Source: Actinomyces sp. (lineage in GTDB: Bacteria; Actinomycetota; Actinomycetes; Actinomycetales; Actinomycetaceae). From it: 34,453 nucleotides of DNA. The stretch is from the NCBI RefSeq assembly GCF_029851875.1, contig NZ_JARKVC010000038.1, positions 1-34,453 on the forward strand. Reading direction: 5' to 3'. The notes beneath the pieces were generated by a model. The model was not told the origin of the DNA. It worked only from the letters and a program-made list of their open reading frames with translations, and ran no database searches. This document shows positions 25,764 through 33,256 of this stretch, piece by piece; the first letter of the stretch is position 1; every line of letters begins with the position of its first letter. Both the position numbers and the translations under genes were made by a program.

Positions 25764-26972
25764 TCACCGGCGGGTGCCGGCCTCGAAGGCCTGACGCAGG
25801 TCCTCCACCAGGTCCGCCGGGTCCTCGATCCCCACGCTCAGTCGCAGCAGACGGTCGGTCAGGCCGTAGCGCTCGCGCGTGGCGGGCGGGACGTCGGCAT
25901 GGGTCTGCACGCTCGGACAGGTGACGAGCGACTCCACCCCGCCCAGGGACTCGGCGAAGGTAAAGACCCGGACCGACTCCAGGACGGTGGCGATGTCCAC
26001 GTCCTCGGCGAGGTCGAAGGAGACCATGCCCGAACGGCCGGGGTAGAGCACGCGGGTGACGTGCGGTGAGGCCTCCAGGAAGGCCACGACCTCCTTGGCG
26101 TTGGCCTCGTGCCGAGCCATGCGCAGGGACAGGGTCTTCAGCCCCCGCAGCAGCAGGAAGGAGTCGAAGGGCCCCAGCGTCGCCCCGGTGGTGTTGAGCC
26201 GGTACTGCAGGCGCTCGCCCAGAGCCGGGTCCGCCACGGTCACCACGCCTGCCATGACGTCGTTGTGTCCGCCCAGGTACTTGGTGGCGGAGTAGATCGC
26301 CACATCCGCCCCCTCATCCAGCGGGCGCAGGACGGCGGGGGTGTAGAAGGTGTTGTCGACGGCGAGCAGAGCGCCGGCCTCGTGGGCCAGGCGGGCAGTC
26401 ACGGCGACGTCGTAGCACTCCATCATCGGGTTGGTGGGGGTCTCGATGAGGACCAGGCGGGCCGGGCGGCTCAGTGCCTCCTCCAGCGCCGCCTGTCCGT
26501 AGACGAAGTCGACCTCGTAGGCGCCGGCCTCGGCCAGGACCTGAAGGTAGCGGAAGGTGCCTCCGTACAGGTCCTCCAGCGCCACGATGCGTGAGCCGAA
26601 GGGAGCCAGCGTCTCCACGGCCAGCTGGATGGCCGACATGCCCGAGGAGGTGACGAAGCTGGCCGCTCCGCCGTCGAGCCGGGCCAGCGCGTCCTGGAGG
26701 ACGTCGCGGGTGGGCGAGGCGGTGCGCGTGTAGTCGTAGCCCGTGGACTGGCGCAGCCCCGGGTGCCTGAAGGCGGTGGACAGGTGGACCGGCGTCGTGA
26801 TGGCACCGGTGGACGGGTCGGTGCCGGTACCCACGTGCGCGAGAACAGTGTCCAGCCCCCAGGCGGAGGTGTCTGGGCCCACCGAGGCGAAGGGATGGTG
26901 GTGGATGGGGACGGCTCGCGTGGTGGAGCGGTCGTCGTAGGCGGGGTTGGAGTCCTCGGGGCGAGTGGACAT
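25764..26972 (-). CDS. metB: trans-sulfuration PLP enzyme (cystathionine gamma-synthase/lyase type)
   Basis: This 402-residue PLP enzyme of the Cys/Met metabolism family is homotetrameric and cytoplasmic. The PLP-binding Lys is K231 in YSATKYLGGHNDVMAG. Other landmarks are YDYTRTASPTRDVLQ (equivalent to the Y/R phosphate-binding region), SSGMSA, ETPTNPMM and VDNTFYTP. The C-terminal FAESLGGVESLVTCPSVQTHADVPPATRE segment is typical of MetB/MetC/CGL. It may make cystathionine from a homoserine ester and cysteine, or run the reverse trans-sulfuration; the two cannot be separated here. ATG 26972 has GAGGAG upstream and is preferred to ATG 26990. It follows the MalY gene on the same strand with a hairpin in the 76-bp gap, so expression may be coupled or modulated. 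Confidence 0.87.
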   Translation of the reverse strand: MSTRPEDSNPAYDDRSTTRAVPIHHHPFASVGPDTSAWGLDTVLAHVGTGTDPSTGAITTPVHLSTAFRHPGLRQSTGYDYTRTASPTRDVLQDALARLDGGAASFVTSSGMSAIQLAVETLAPFGSRIVALEDLYGGTFRYLQVLAEAGAYEVDFVYGQAALEEALSRPARLVLIETPTNPMMECYDVAVTARLAHEAGALLAVDNTFYTPAVLRPLDEGADVAIYSATKYLGGHNDVMAGVVTVADPALGERLQYRLNTTGATLGPFDSFLLLRGLKTLSLRMARHEANAKEVVAFLEASPHVTRVLYPGRSGMVSFDLAEDVDIATVLESVRVFTFAESLGGVESLVTCPSVQTHADVPPATRERYGLTDRLLRLSVGIEDPADLVEDLRQAFEAGTRR

Positions 26973-27014
26973 GGTGCGTGCTCTCCTCATATCAGGTGGG
27001 TGGACGACGGCGGT

Positions 27015-27041
27015 GCCCGGCTGTGGCTGTGACAGCCGGGC
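27015..27041 (-). promoter_or_regulatory. perfect 10-bp intercistronic hairpin between malY and metB
   Basis: GCCCGGCTGT (27015-27024) and ACAGCCGGGC (27032-27041) form a perfect stem with a 7-nt loop, between the malY stop and the metB ribosome site. No T tract follows in the direction of transcription. It could be a processing or stability element, or a partial terminator that sets the ratio of the two proteins. Confidence 0.6.
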
Positions 27042-27048
27042 GGCAGAC

Positions 27049-28380
27049 TCAGGCGGCGCGTGCCTCAGCCAGGGCCTCGGGGCAGGATCGGGCGCGGTGA
27101 GCCTGACGAGTCAGCAGCGCCGTGACGCCGGCCTCCAGACGGTCCAGGGCCTCGTCCAGGGTGGCGCGCGGGCAGGCGACGTTGATCCGGGTGAATCCCT
27201 CACCGCCGGCACCGAAGATCGCGCCGTCGTCGAGCCAGAGCCCGGCCTCGTCGAGAATGAGCTCGTCAAGCTCGGTGGCCTTGAGACCAGCGCGCTCCAG
27301 CAGGCCGCGGCAGTCGAGCCACAGCAGGTAGGTGCCTTCACAGGGGGTGACCTCGATGCCGGGAACTGCCGCCAGGCGCTCGACCACGTGGGTGCGGGCG
27401 GCGGCAATGTGCTCGCGCAGCTCGTCCAGCCACTCCTGCCCGCTCTCGTAGGCGGCGCGGCAGGCGGTCAGTCCCAGGGCGTTCGGCTGGGAGTATCCGA
27501 CGGCGGCCAGCTCGGCGCGGAAGGTCGTGCGCAGCTGCTCGCTGGGGATGAGGATGTTGGCCACCTGCAGCCCGGCCAGGTTGAAGGACTTCGACGGCGA
27601 GGTGCAGGTGATGGTGCGTGCGGCCGCGTCCTGGGACAGGGAGGCGAAGGGCGTGGTGCGGTGGCCGGGCAGGGCGAGGTCGGCGTGGATCTCGTCGGAG
27701 ACCACTGTGAGCTCGTAGCGCTCGGCGACTGCGGCCAGGTCCTCCAGCTCGCTGCGGCTCCACACGCGCCCGACGGGGTTGTGCGGGTTGCACAGCAGCA
27801 GAACCTTCGCGCCGCTGGTGCGCAGCGTGTGCTCCAGGGCCTCCAGGTCTCGGCGGTAGACGCCGTCGTCCCCGCGTACCAGCGGGGCGGCGGCGACAAG
27901 GCGACCGTTGTCCTCGATGACCTCCCTGAAGGGGTAGTACACGGGCTCCTCGATGACGACGGCGTCGCCGGGCTGGGTGAGTGCGCGCACCGCCAGGGCC
28001 AGGGCAGGGACGACTCCCGGGGTCACGACGTTCCAGGACGCGTCCACCTGCCAGTCGTAGCGACGTGCGAACCAGGAGGTCAGTGCTTCGTCGTAAGCGG
28101 TGTCGGTCTCGGTGTAACCGAAGATCCCGTGGCGCACCCGCCACAGCAAGGCGCTCGTGATGCCGGGGGCGACCTGGTGGTCCATGTCAGCCACCCACAG
28201 CGGCAGGACTCCCTCGGGGCGGCCGCGCTCGACGGCAAAGTCCCACTTGAGGCTGGCGGTACCCGTGCGGTCGTGGATGAGGTTGAACTGGGAGCAGGAG
28301 AAGCCGGGGACAGTGGTGCCGACGGGACAGTAAGGGTCGACGACGCTTCCCAGGTCAGAGAAGTCAGTGAGAGCAGGCAT
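27049..28380 (-). CDS. MalY/PatB-type PLP C-S beta-lyase
   Basis: This 443-residue fold-type I aminotransferase-like enzyme is of the MalY/PatB family, which cleaves cystathionine or cysteine conjugates to pyruvate, ammonia and a thiol such as homocysteine. The PLP Lys is K264 in TSPSKSFNLAGLQ. NPHNPVGRVW (198-207), VSDEIHADL (227-235) and LPLWVADMDHQVAPGI (59-74) are the standard family motifs. An N-terminal extension of about 40 residues before TASLKWDF carries two Cys (C18, C29) and is longer than usual. ATG 28380 has AGGAA 8 nt upstream. With metB downstream it forms a sulfur-amino-acid operon, and a Met/Cys-rich leader peptide lies 218 bp upstream. Confidence 0.9.
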   Translation of the reverse strand: MPALTDFSDLGSVVDPYCPVGTTVPGFSCSQFNLIHDRTGTASLKWDFAVERGRPEGVLPLWVADMDHQVAPGITSALLWRVRHGIFGYTETDTAYDEALTSWFARRYDWQVDASWNVVTPGVVPALALAVRALTQPGDAVVIEEPVYYPFREVIEDNGRLVAAAPLVRGDDGVYRRDLEALEHTLRTSGAKVLLLCNPHNPVGRVWSRSELEDLAAVAERYELTVVSDEIHADLALPGHRTTPFASLSQDAAARTITCTSPSKSFNLAGLQVANILIPSEQLRTTFRAELAAVGYSQPNALGLTACRAAYESGQEWLDELREHIAAARTHVVERLAAVPGIEVTPCEGTYLLWLDCRGLLERAGLKATELDELILDEAGLWLDDGAIFGAGGEGFTRINVACPRATLDEALDRLEAGVTALLTRQAHRARSCPEALAEARAA

Positions 28381-28401
28381 GCGCGTGGTTCCTGTGGATC
28401 G

Positions 28402-28432
28402 GGCAGACCGGTCTAGGGGCTGCCTGTCTGCC
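28402..28432 (-). promoter_or_regulatory. hairpin just upstream of the malY ribosome site
   Basis: GGCAGAC (28402-28408) and GTCTGCC (28426-28432) are perfect complements across a 17-nt loop that contains AGACCGGTCT-like dyad sequence. In the minus-strand transcript the stem ends about 21 nt before the malY start and close to its ribosome site. It could be the second element of a leader-controlled switch. Confidence 0.45.
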
Positions 28433-28577
28433 GTGGACGGGCGACGTCGTGTGGCGGCGTCAGCCTGGCGCGTGGACAGACGGAGTCATGGTGGTCAGTG
28501 AACGCGAGCGGCTTGGCGGCAGCCTCGCGGAGCGTGCCGAGCTCGACTCAGCCCGACGCTCTAGCCGTTATTCCTGC

Positions 28578-28599
28578 GACAGCGACGGCTGGCGCTGTC
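28578..28599 (-). promoter_or_regulatory. attenuator-like hairpin overlapping the leader-peptide stop codon
   Basis: CGCTGTC (28593-28599) and GACAGCG (28578-28584) pair perfectly over 7 bp with an 8-nt loop. In the minus-strand transcript the stem begins within the TGA stop (28600-28598) of the leader ORF. A ribosome held on the Met/Cys codons or at the stop would thus determine whether it can form. Confidence 0.5.
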
Positions 28600-28672
28600 A
28601 GCGCATGCACATTCGACGCATGACCAGGGCGCGCACCGGGGTGGTACGGGGCGTGGGCGTCGAAGTAGTCAT
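28598..28672 (-). CDS. putative Met/Cys-rich leader peptide of the malY-metB operon
   Basis: This 24-codon ORF encodes MTTSTPTPRTTPVRALVMRRMCMR and stops at TGA 28600-28598. Three Met and one Cys codon are packed into the last seven sense positions, next to the stop, in front of an operon for sulfur-amino-acid metabolism. It has no Shine-Dalgarno. A -10 box TACCCT ends 6 nt before the ATG, so the transcript would start at the ATG itself. Leaderless Cys-rich leader ORFs are known upstream of sulfur genes in mycobacteria; this one would sense charged tRNA-Met or tRNA-Cys. The function is inferred, as no relative is recognised by name. The peptide is too short for domain evidence, and chance occurrence remains possible. 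Confidence 0.55.
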   Translation of the reverse strand: MTTSTPTPRTTPVRALVMRRMCMR

Positions 28673-28678
28673 GGACGC

Positions 28679-28709
28679 AGGGTAGGTCCGCTGCATCGCT
28701 GCCTGTCAA
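28679..28709 (-). promoter_or_regulatory. putative promoter of the leader peptide / malY-metB operon
   Basis: On the minus strand TTGACA (28709-28704) is a perfect -35, and TACCCT (28684-28679) is a TANNNT -10 box. The spacer is 19 nt, longer than ideal. The leader ATG begins 6 nt after the -10 box, which places +1 at the start codon. Confidence 0.5.
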
Positions 28710-28855
28710 GGCCGGCTCGCCTGCTGGCATCGGCGACGCTCGCTGACACACGACGGTCCTGGTCTGTGTCCGAGGCGTGTGCATCGTTGCGGGCAGAGGG
28801 TCTTATCACGTCGTGCGCAGTGATGGTCCGGTAGGTAACAAGGAGGACGGAGGGA

Positions 28856-28884
28856 TTGACACCGTCGGGAGAGTGGTTTACCTT
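28856..28884 (+). promoter_or_regulatory. promoter of the fructan operon
   Basis: A perfect -35 TTGACA (28856-28861) is followed after 17 nt by TACCTT (28879-28884), which fits TANNNT. Transcription would start near 28891, at the edge of the operator, leaving a leader of about 80 nt. Confidence 0.65.
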
Positions 28885-28892
28885 ACAGGCAC

Positions 28893-28911
28893 AACGTTTT
28901 GGCAAAACGTT
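28893..28911 (+). promoter_or_regulatory. LacI-family operator of the fructan operon
   Basis: AACGTTTTGGCAAAACGTT is a perfect inverted repeat with 9-bp arms around a central G. It has the TTTTGGCAAAA-type core seen in LacI/GalR-family operators. It lies right after the -10 box, overlapping the predicted +1, an ideal position for repression. No LacI-family gene is inside the window; it may lie just beyond the 3' end. Confidence 0.8.
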
Positions 28912-28972
28912 CTGGCGCTCTCGCGCTGAGGGTTTCGGGTCCCTCTGACCCTTGTGAAAGATGGAGATGACA

Positions 28973-30268
28973 ATGACGTTCCACATCGCTCCCCTGTCCC
29001 GTCGTTCTGTTCTCATGGCTGGTGCGGTCACCTCGGCTGCTGCGCTGACCGCGGCGTGCGGTGCAGGGGCTGGTCGATCGTCCGGATCTGGTGGGTCGAG
29101 TGAGGAGCTAACGATCCTGGTGGAGGCCTGCGGTAAGGGAGAGCTGCAGCCCATCGCTGACCAGTACTCCAAGGACAAGGGGGTCACGGTGACCTTCGTT
29201 GAGCTCCCGTATGACGGGCTGTACAACCGTCTGTCGTCAGAGTTCAGCACCGGTAGCGTGTCCTTTGATGTCGCGGCGCTCGATGAGATCTGGCTGACTG
29301 GATTCAAGGACGCCTTGACTTCGCTGGACGACCTGGTGACTGATGAGGTGAAGGCAGACCTGTTCCCCTCGCTCCTGTCCGCGGCCCAGATTGACGACTC
29401 CTTTGTCGGCATGCCTGCCTGGGCTAACACAGAGATCCTGTTCTATCGCACCGACCTTTTCGGTGACGAGGCGAACAAGGCGGCCTTTGAGTCCGAGTAC
29501 GGCCGCCCGCTGCAGCCGCCGACAACCTGGCAGGAGTACGCCGACTGCGCCAAGTTCTTCACGAAGGACGGTCTCTACGGAACTGATGTCAAGGGTGCCG
29601 TGGAGACGGAGTATCTCGCGCACTTGTTGCAGGCTGGGGAGTCGAGCATGGTGATTGGCGCGGACGGCACGTGCAACCTTGGTGACGAGGCCAGTCTGGA
29701 GGCACTGACGTTCTACACCTCGTTGCTGCCGTATGCGCCATCAGGTTCCGCGCAGGTGGACTGGGCAGGGGCCCAGAACCTCTTCCAGCAGGGGCAGACC
29801 GCGATGATGCGATTCTGGGGCCACGCCTACCGTGCCATCCCTGAGGACTCACCTGTCGCAGGCAAGATCGGAGTTGCCCCGATGATTGGTGGTTCTGCAG
29901 GAGTCGCCGGTGTTCCCGGTGGGTGGTTCTTGTCTGTGCCCGCCGCTGGCAGTAAGCAGGAGGCAGCGAAGGACTTCGTTGCCTACGCCTACGAGCACAA
30001 CGCGTTGAGCGTGGAGACCACCCTGGGGCTCGCGGCGAGGAAGTCGGTGTTCGAGGAGTACAGGTCTCAGGAAGGGTACGAGCACTACGCTGCCATCCTG
30101 GAGACCCTTGATGCTCCAGCGACGGCTTCGCGGCCTGCTCATGCGAAGTGGCAGGAGATCGTGGACTCGGCACTCATCCCCATGGTTCAGAAGTCCGTTG
30201 AGGGTGGTGCGGACCTGGCGCTTGTGCTTGATGAGGCTAAGCAGCAGATCAACGGCATCCTGGCGTAA
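28973..30268 (+). CDS. sugar-binding lipoprotein of CUT1 ABC importer (fructan operon)
   Basis: This 431-residue solute-binding lipoprotein is the first gene of the fructan operon. Its N-terminus has a twin-arginine motif (LSRRSVLMAG) and a lipobox LTAAC, with Cys at about residue 29, so it is exported and lipid-anchored. Family 1 binding-protein features include ELTILVEACGKGELQPIADQ, ILFYRTDLFGDEANKAAFE and PTTWQEYADCAKFF. ATG 28973 is preferred to ATG 28961, because GGAG lies 6 nt upstream of the former. It should bind the imported sugar, which the operon context suggests is a fructo-oligosaccharide or difructose anhydride. The ligand is an inference, and sequence alone supports only a carbohydrate-type binding protein. 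Confidence 0.92.
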   Translation: MTFHIAPLSRRSVLMAGAVTSAAALTAACGAGAGRSSGSGGSSEELTILVEACGKGELQPIADQYSKDKGVTVTFVELPYDGLYNRLSSEFSTGSVSFDVAALDEIWLTGFKDALTSLDDLVTDEVKADLFPSLLSAAQIDDSFVGMPAWANTEILFYRTDLFGDEANKAAFESEYGRPLQPPTTWQEYADCAKFFTKDGLYGTDVKGAVETEYLAHLLQAGESSMVIGADGTCNLGDEASLEALTFYTSLLPYAPSGSAQVDWAGAQNLFQQGQTAMMRFWGHAYRAIPEDSPVAGKIGVAPMIGGSAGVAGVPGGWFLSVPAAGSKQEAAKDFVAYAYEHNALSVETTLGLAARKSVFEEYRSQEGYEHYAAILETLDAPATASRPAHAKWQEIVDSALIPMVQKSVEGGADLALVLDEAKQQINGILA

Positions 30269-30304
30269 GCCGCTGCAGAGGATGACGTTGAGGGGGTGAG
30301 TGCG

Positions 30305-31195
30305 ATGGAAAGCGCTAATCGCCGGTTCGCTCGGCTCATGATCGCGCCGGCAGCACTGTTTCTGGCAGTCTTTGTAGGCTGGCCGATAGTCTCTTTCGTG
30401 CGAAACAGCTTCTACAAGGTTTCGCCGATTGCTGGTGGGCCGAAAGAGTTCATCGGCTTTGACAACTATGTGTCCTTGATGAGCAGCCCTAGCTTTGTCG
30501 ACAGTGCGTGGCGCACTGTGGTCTATACGGTTGTCGTGGTGTTCTTCGAGTTTCTTCTCGGTTTCACTGTCGCCATGCTGTTCACGGTGCTGGGCCGGAG
30601 ATCGGCTGTATTCCGCACGATCTTCATGTATCCGCTCATGATCGCGCCGATCGTGGCAGGTCTGCTGTGGCGGTATCTGTTGATCGACAACTTTGGGATC
30701 GTGAACTCTCTGCTGGAGCGAGCGGGGGTACTGGGTGACGCCCATGACATCTCCTGGCTCTCTAATCCTAGAATTGCCTTGTTTGCGGTGGCGTTTCCGG
30801 ATATCTGGCTGACGACAAGCTTTATCACGTTAGTATTGTTCGCTGGCCTGCAGAATCTTCCTGCCGACGTGCTGGAGGCGGCTCGTATTGATGGAGCGGG
30901 ATTCTGGACGATCTTGTTTCGGATGGTGATCCCGATGCTGCGTCCAGTGATTGCTGTTGCCTTGATTATTCGAGGTATTGACGCGGCCAGAGCCTTTGAC
31001 ATCATCCAGATTCAGACCGGGGGAGGACCACAGGACTCAACCAACGTCATGAGCCTGCTGATCTATCGCACGATGGTTCGTTTTGGTGATCCAGGCCTGG
31101 CCAGTGCTATGGGCACGGTCTACCTCATCGTGATGCTCGCGGTAGCTGGGTTGGTCGTGAAATGGATCTGGCAGCCAGGAGGGGACAAGTCATGA
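30305..31195 (+). CDS. CUT1 ABC transporter permease, MalF-like (fructan operon)
   Basis: This 296-residue membrane permease has six predicted helices, beginning with LMIAPAALFLAVFVGWPIV. The ATPase-contacting EAA loop is LEAARIDGAGFWTILFRMVIPML (about residues 193-215). The TGGGPQDSTNVMSLLIYRT segment near the C-terminus is the MalF/UgpA signature. ATG 30305 is chosen because GAGGGG lies 9 nt upstream; GTG 30296 would overlap that ribosome site. It begins 36 bp after the binding-protein gene and overlaps the next permease by the ATGA junction at 31192-31195. Third-position A and T are noticeably more frequent than in the housekeeping genes of the window. Confidence 0.92.
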   Translation: MESANRRFARLMIAPAALFLAVFVGWPIVSFVRNSFYKVSPIAGGPKEFIGFDNYVSLMSSPSFVDSAWRTVVYTVVVVFFEFLLGFTVAMLFTVLGRRSAVFRTIFMYPLMIAPIVAGLLWRYLLIDNFGIVNSLLERAGVLGDAHDISWLSNPRIALFAVAFPDIWLTTSFITLVLFAGLQNLPADVLEAARIDGAGFWTILFRMVIPMLRPVIAVALIIRGIDAARAFDIIQIQTGGGPQDSTNVMSLLIYRTMVRFGDPGLASAMGTVYLIVMLAVAGLVVKWIWQPGGDKS

Positions 31196-32031
31196 CCGGT
31201 CTTGAGCTCAAGCGTCCTTCAGCACGTGCGTTGGTCTGGACGGCGCTGGTGCTGGCGTTGATCCTGTATGGATTCCCGTTCCTCTACATGGTCTCGACCA
31301 GTCTGAAGGAACCGATCGAGGCAATCTCTGTTCCGCCACGATTGCTGCCAACTAGCTGGACGGGGAGCAGTTACGTCAACGCCTTGAGTCGCGAAGGGGT
31401 CGTTGCGTCCCTGATCAACTCTGTGATGACGGCGGTGTTGTCGACTGCCTTGTCGCTGGCGCTGGCGATCCCTGCGGCTTACGCCGTGACGCGTTACCGG
31501 ACGAGGACCGGACGGATCTTCATTTTCGTGGCGTTGCTGACACGGATGGTCCCGGCCATCGTTGTTGGTGCTCCACTGGTCTCGATGTTCCGCAGCCTCG
31601 GCATCGCTGATACGACTTTTGCGCTGGCTATCGCCCATACGACGGTGGCGCTTCCGTTGTCGGTGTGGCTGCTGGTGAGCTTTTTCGAGGCAGTTCCTGA
31701 CGAATTGGAAGAGGCGGCCGTGATTGACGGCTGCGGTCGGTTAGCCGCGCTGTGGAAGGTCGTCATCCCCGTGACGTCCGGAGGCATCGCGGTCACCGGC
31801 ATCTTTGCCTTCCTGGCCTCCTGGAACGAGTTCCTCTTTGCCCTGCTGCTGACTGCGACTCGCTCAGTGACAACGCCCATCATCATTGCCAATATGCAGA
31901 CCCAGTACGGGTTGGACTGGGGGCCGATGACAGCGCTTGCCGTTATCTACTCCCTGCCGGTGATCCTCCTGACTCTTGCGTTCCAGCGCCATATCGTCGC
32001 AGGTCTGACGCTTGGTGCGGTCAAGGGCTAG
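31192..32031 (+). CDS. CUT1 ABC transporter permease, MalG-like (fructan operon)
   Basis: This 279-residue permease is the MalG-type partner. Hydrophobic segments start at ALVWTALVLALILYGFPFLY, and the EAA loop is LEEAAVIDGCGRLAALWKVVIPV (about residues 176-198). The C-terminus RHIVAGLTLGAVKG is typical of the family. ATG 31192 overlaps the previous stop (ATGA) and has AGGAGG upstream, indicating translational coupling. The longer frame starting at 31162 lies inside the preceding gene and is rejected. No ATP-binding subunit follows, so the importer must borrow a multi-task ATPase of the MsmK/UgpC type. Confidence 0.93.
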   Translation: MTGLELKRPSARALVWTALVLALILYGFPFLYMVSTSLKEPIEAISVPPRLLPTSWTGSSYVNALSREGVVASLINSVMTAVLSTALSLALAIPAAYAVTRYRTRTGRIFIFVALLTRMVPAIVVGAPLVSMFRSLGIADTTFALAIAHTTVALPLSVWLLVSFFEAVPDELEEAAVIDGCGRLAALWKVVIPVTSGGIAVTGIFAFLASWNEFLFALLLTATRSVTTPIIIANMQTQYGLDWGPMTALAVIYSLPVILLTLAFQRHIVAGLTLGAVKG

Positions 32032-32086
32032 ACCGTCTAGCACCAGGCCTGCGCACACTCACTTTCAACCTCTCCAAGGAGCTCCT

Positions 32087-33031
32087 ATGCTTCATCTTCC
32101 GGCGTCCTGGGTCTGGGACTTCTGGACCGCCTTTGACGGCAAGCAACACCATCTCTTCTTCCTCAAGGCCTCGCGCGCACTGCATGATCCAGATCGCCGT
32201 CACGTGCACGCCTCGATCGGCCACGCCACCTCCCAAGATCTCGTGAGGTGGGAGGAGTGCGCCGATGCTCTTGTACCCTCGGACCCTCCCGCTTGGGATG
32301 ATCGCGCGACGTGGACCGGATCGGTTGTGCGTGATGATCGCCATGACCGGTGGGTGATGTTCTATACGGGTGTCTCGTCGCAAACTGCAGCGCTTGACCA
32401 ACGGATCGGACGTGCGGTCTCGAGTGACCTCATGACCTGGCACAAGGACTCCCACCTGGTCCTCGGTCCTGATCCGCGCTGGTATGAGACACATGAGGAT
32501 CCAGCATGTGTTGACGAGGCCTGGCGAGATCCCTTCGTCTACGCCGGGGCAGACGGCCTGTGGCACATGCTTGTCACTACGCGTGCGGCGAAAGGACAGC
32601 GGGATGAACGAGGCGTGGTCGGTCATGCCGTGAGCAGCACCTTGGATCAGTGGCAGGTTCGGCCACCGCTGTCGGCACCGGGTACCGGGTTCGGCCATAT
32701 GGAGGTCTTCCAGCACTGCGTTGTCGATGGCCGCGGTGTCTTGCTCTTCAGCTGTCTGCGTCCCGAGCTCGGTGCGCAACGGCGGCCTGGGGGCGGGGGA
32801 GTCTGGGCGATCAACGTCGATGACCCGCTTCAGGGCGTCGATCCCCGGGCGGCGTACCGCGTGAGCGGGGAGGAGCTCTATGTGGGGAAGCTGGTAGAGG
32901 ACGGGGACACCTGGGTCTTCCTGGCATTCATGAATGATCGGCCGGACGGAGGCTGGGGAGGGGACATCATCGACCCTCGTCCGGTGTCGTGGCAGGGGGA
33001 CCGTCTTGTCGTTCCGGGGGTCTCAGCATGA
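32087..33031 (+). CDS. GH32-like glycosidase (five-bladed beta-propeller, fructan operon)
   Basis: This 314-residue protein resembles the catalytic beta-propeller of families GH32/GH68 and the related GH43. The N-terminal WVWDFW (D11) takes the place of the nucleophile Asp motif WMNDPNG. WTGS (76-79) corresponds to the WSGS/FSGS motif, and RDP (147-149) is the transition-state-stabilising motif. E206 in GHMEVF is the best candidate acid/base. It lacks a signal peptide, so it is cytoplasmic, and lacks the C-terminal beta-sandwich of classical invertases. ATG 32087 has AAGGAG upstream. Its stop overlaps the next ATG (ATGA). In this operon it would hydrolyse fructosyl linkages, for example inulobiose or short fructo-oligosaccharides. 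Substrate and even exact family (GH32-like or GH43-like) are inferences. Confidence 0.75.
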   Translation: MLHLPASWVWDFWTAFDGKQHHLFFLKASRALHDPDRRHVHASIGHATSQDLVRWEECADALVPSDPPAWDDRATWTGSVVRDDRHDRWVMFYTGVSSQTAALDQRIGRAVSSDLMTWHKDSHLVLGPDPRWYETHEDPACVDEAWRDPFVYAGADGLWHMLVTTRAAKGQRDERGVVGHAVSSTLDQWQVRPPLSAPGTGFGHMEVFQHCVVDGRGVLLFSCLRPELGAQRRPGGGGVWAINVDDPLQGVDPRAAYRVSGEELYVGKLVEDGDTWVFLAFMNDRPDGGWGGDIIDPRPVSWQGDRLVVPGVSA

Positions 33032-33240
33032 CAGGGCAGACAGGGGCGGTGACAGCGGTCAGGACAGTGTGGCGAACGGAGGTCTCGCGCCGCTCGGCGC
33101 TTCGCCTTGCGGGGGTGGGTGGTGCCTTTCTTACCTCACCGTTGACAGGCGCCGCCCTGCCTGAGAACCGGTGGCTACCGCATATGAAGGCACCAGCTGC
33201 CGATGTCGGCAGGGTGTCGGTTCCTCTCGGCCTTCTGTAA
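33028..33240 (+). pseudogene. detached Tat-type leader ORF in front of the GH91 gene
   Basis: This 70-codon ORF overlaps the previous stop (ATGA) and ends at TAA 33238-33240. It contains a twin-arginine signal sequence: VSRRSALRLAGVGGAF (about residues 19-34), a hydrophobic core, and a probable cleavage region near TGAALP. Nothing resembling a mature protein follows. The downstream GH91 catalytic body is in the +1 frame. The two frames overlap in open sequence at 33188-33237, so a shift by one base there would fuse the leader to GH91. The ORF is thus best read as the broken-off 5' end of a secreted GH91 gene. It could instead be a small peptide that couples translation: its stop codon is part of the TAAGGAG ribosome site of the next gene. 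A sequencing error cannot be excluded. Confidence 0.6.
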
Positions 33241-33256
33241 GGAGCAGGTTGCTGTG
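33239..33256 (+). promoter_or_regulatory. ribosome site and GTG start of the GH91 body
   Basis: AAGGAG (33239-33244) overlaps the TAA of the leader ORF and is separated by 9 nt from GTG 33254. This supports independent or coupled initiation of the GH91 body without the leader. Confidence 0.6.

Larger units (their letters stand above)
28381..28972. other. 592-bp intergenic region between malY and the fructan operon
   Basis: The region contains two divergent control regions. On the minus strand are a promoter, a 24-codon leader ORF and hairpins for malY-metB (28402-28709). On the plus strand are the fructan-operon promoter and LacI-type operator (28856-28911). Longer open frames here on both strands lack coding character and are judged chance frames. 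Confidence 0.5.

Noticed and set aside
26947-28416. 489-codon open frame on the plus strand opposite malY
   Set aside because: It is the antisense of a clearly conserved PLP enzyme; its translation is low-complexity, rich in Gly, Val and Gln, and lacks domains. Long antisense frames are expected in GC-rich DNA.
28548-28784. 78-codon minus-strand frame overlapping the leader peptide
   Set aside because: It has no promoter or ribosome site at its start and no coding character; the 24-codon frame beside it has a promoter placed exactly at its ATG.
33220-33245. Programmed +1 frameshift joining the Tat leader to GH91
   Set aside because: The codons before the TAA (CTT CTG) do not give a favourable +1 slip, and no prfB-like upstream stimulator is seen. 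A mutation, error or independent start is more likely.
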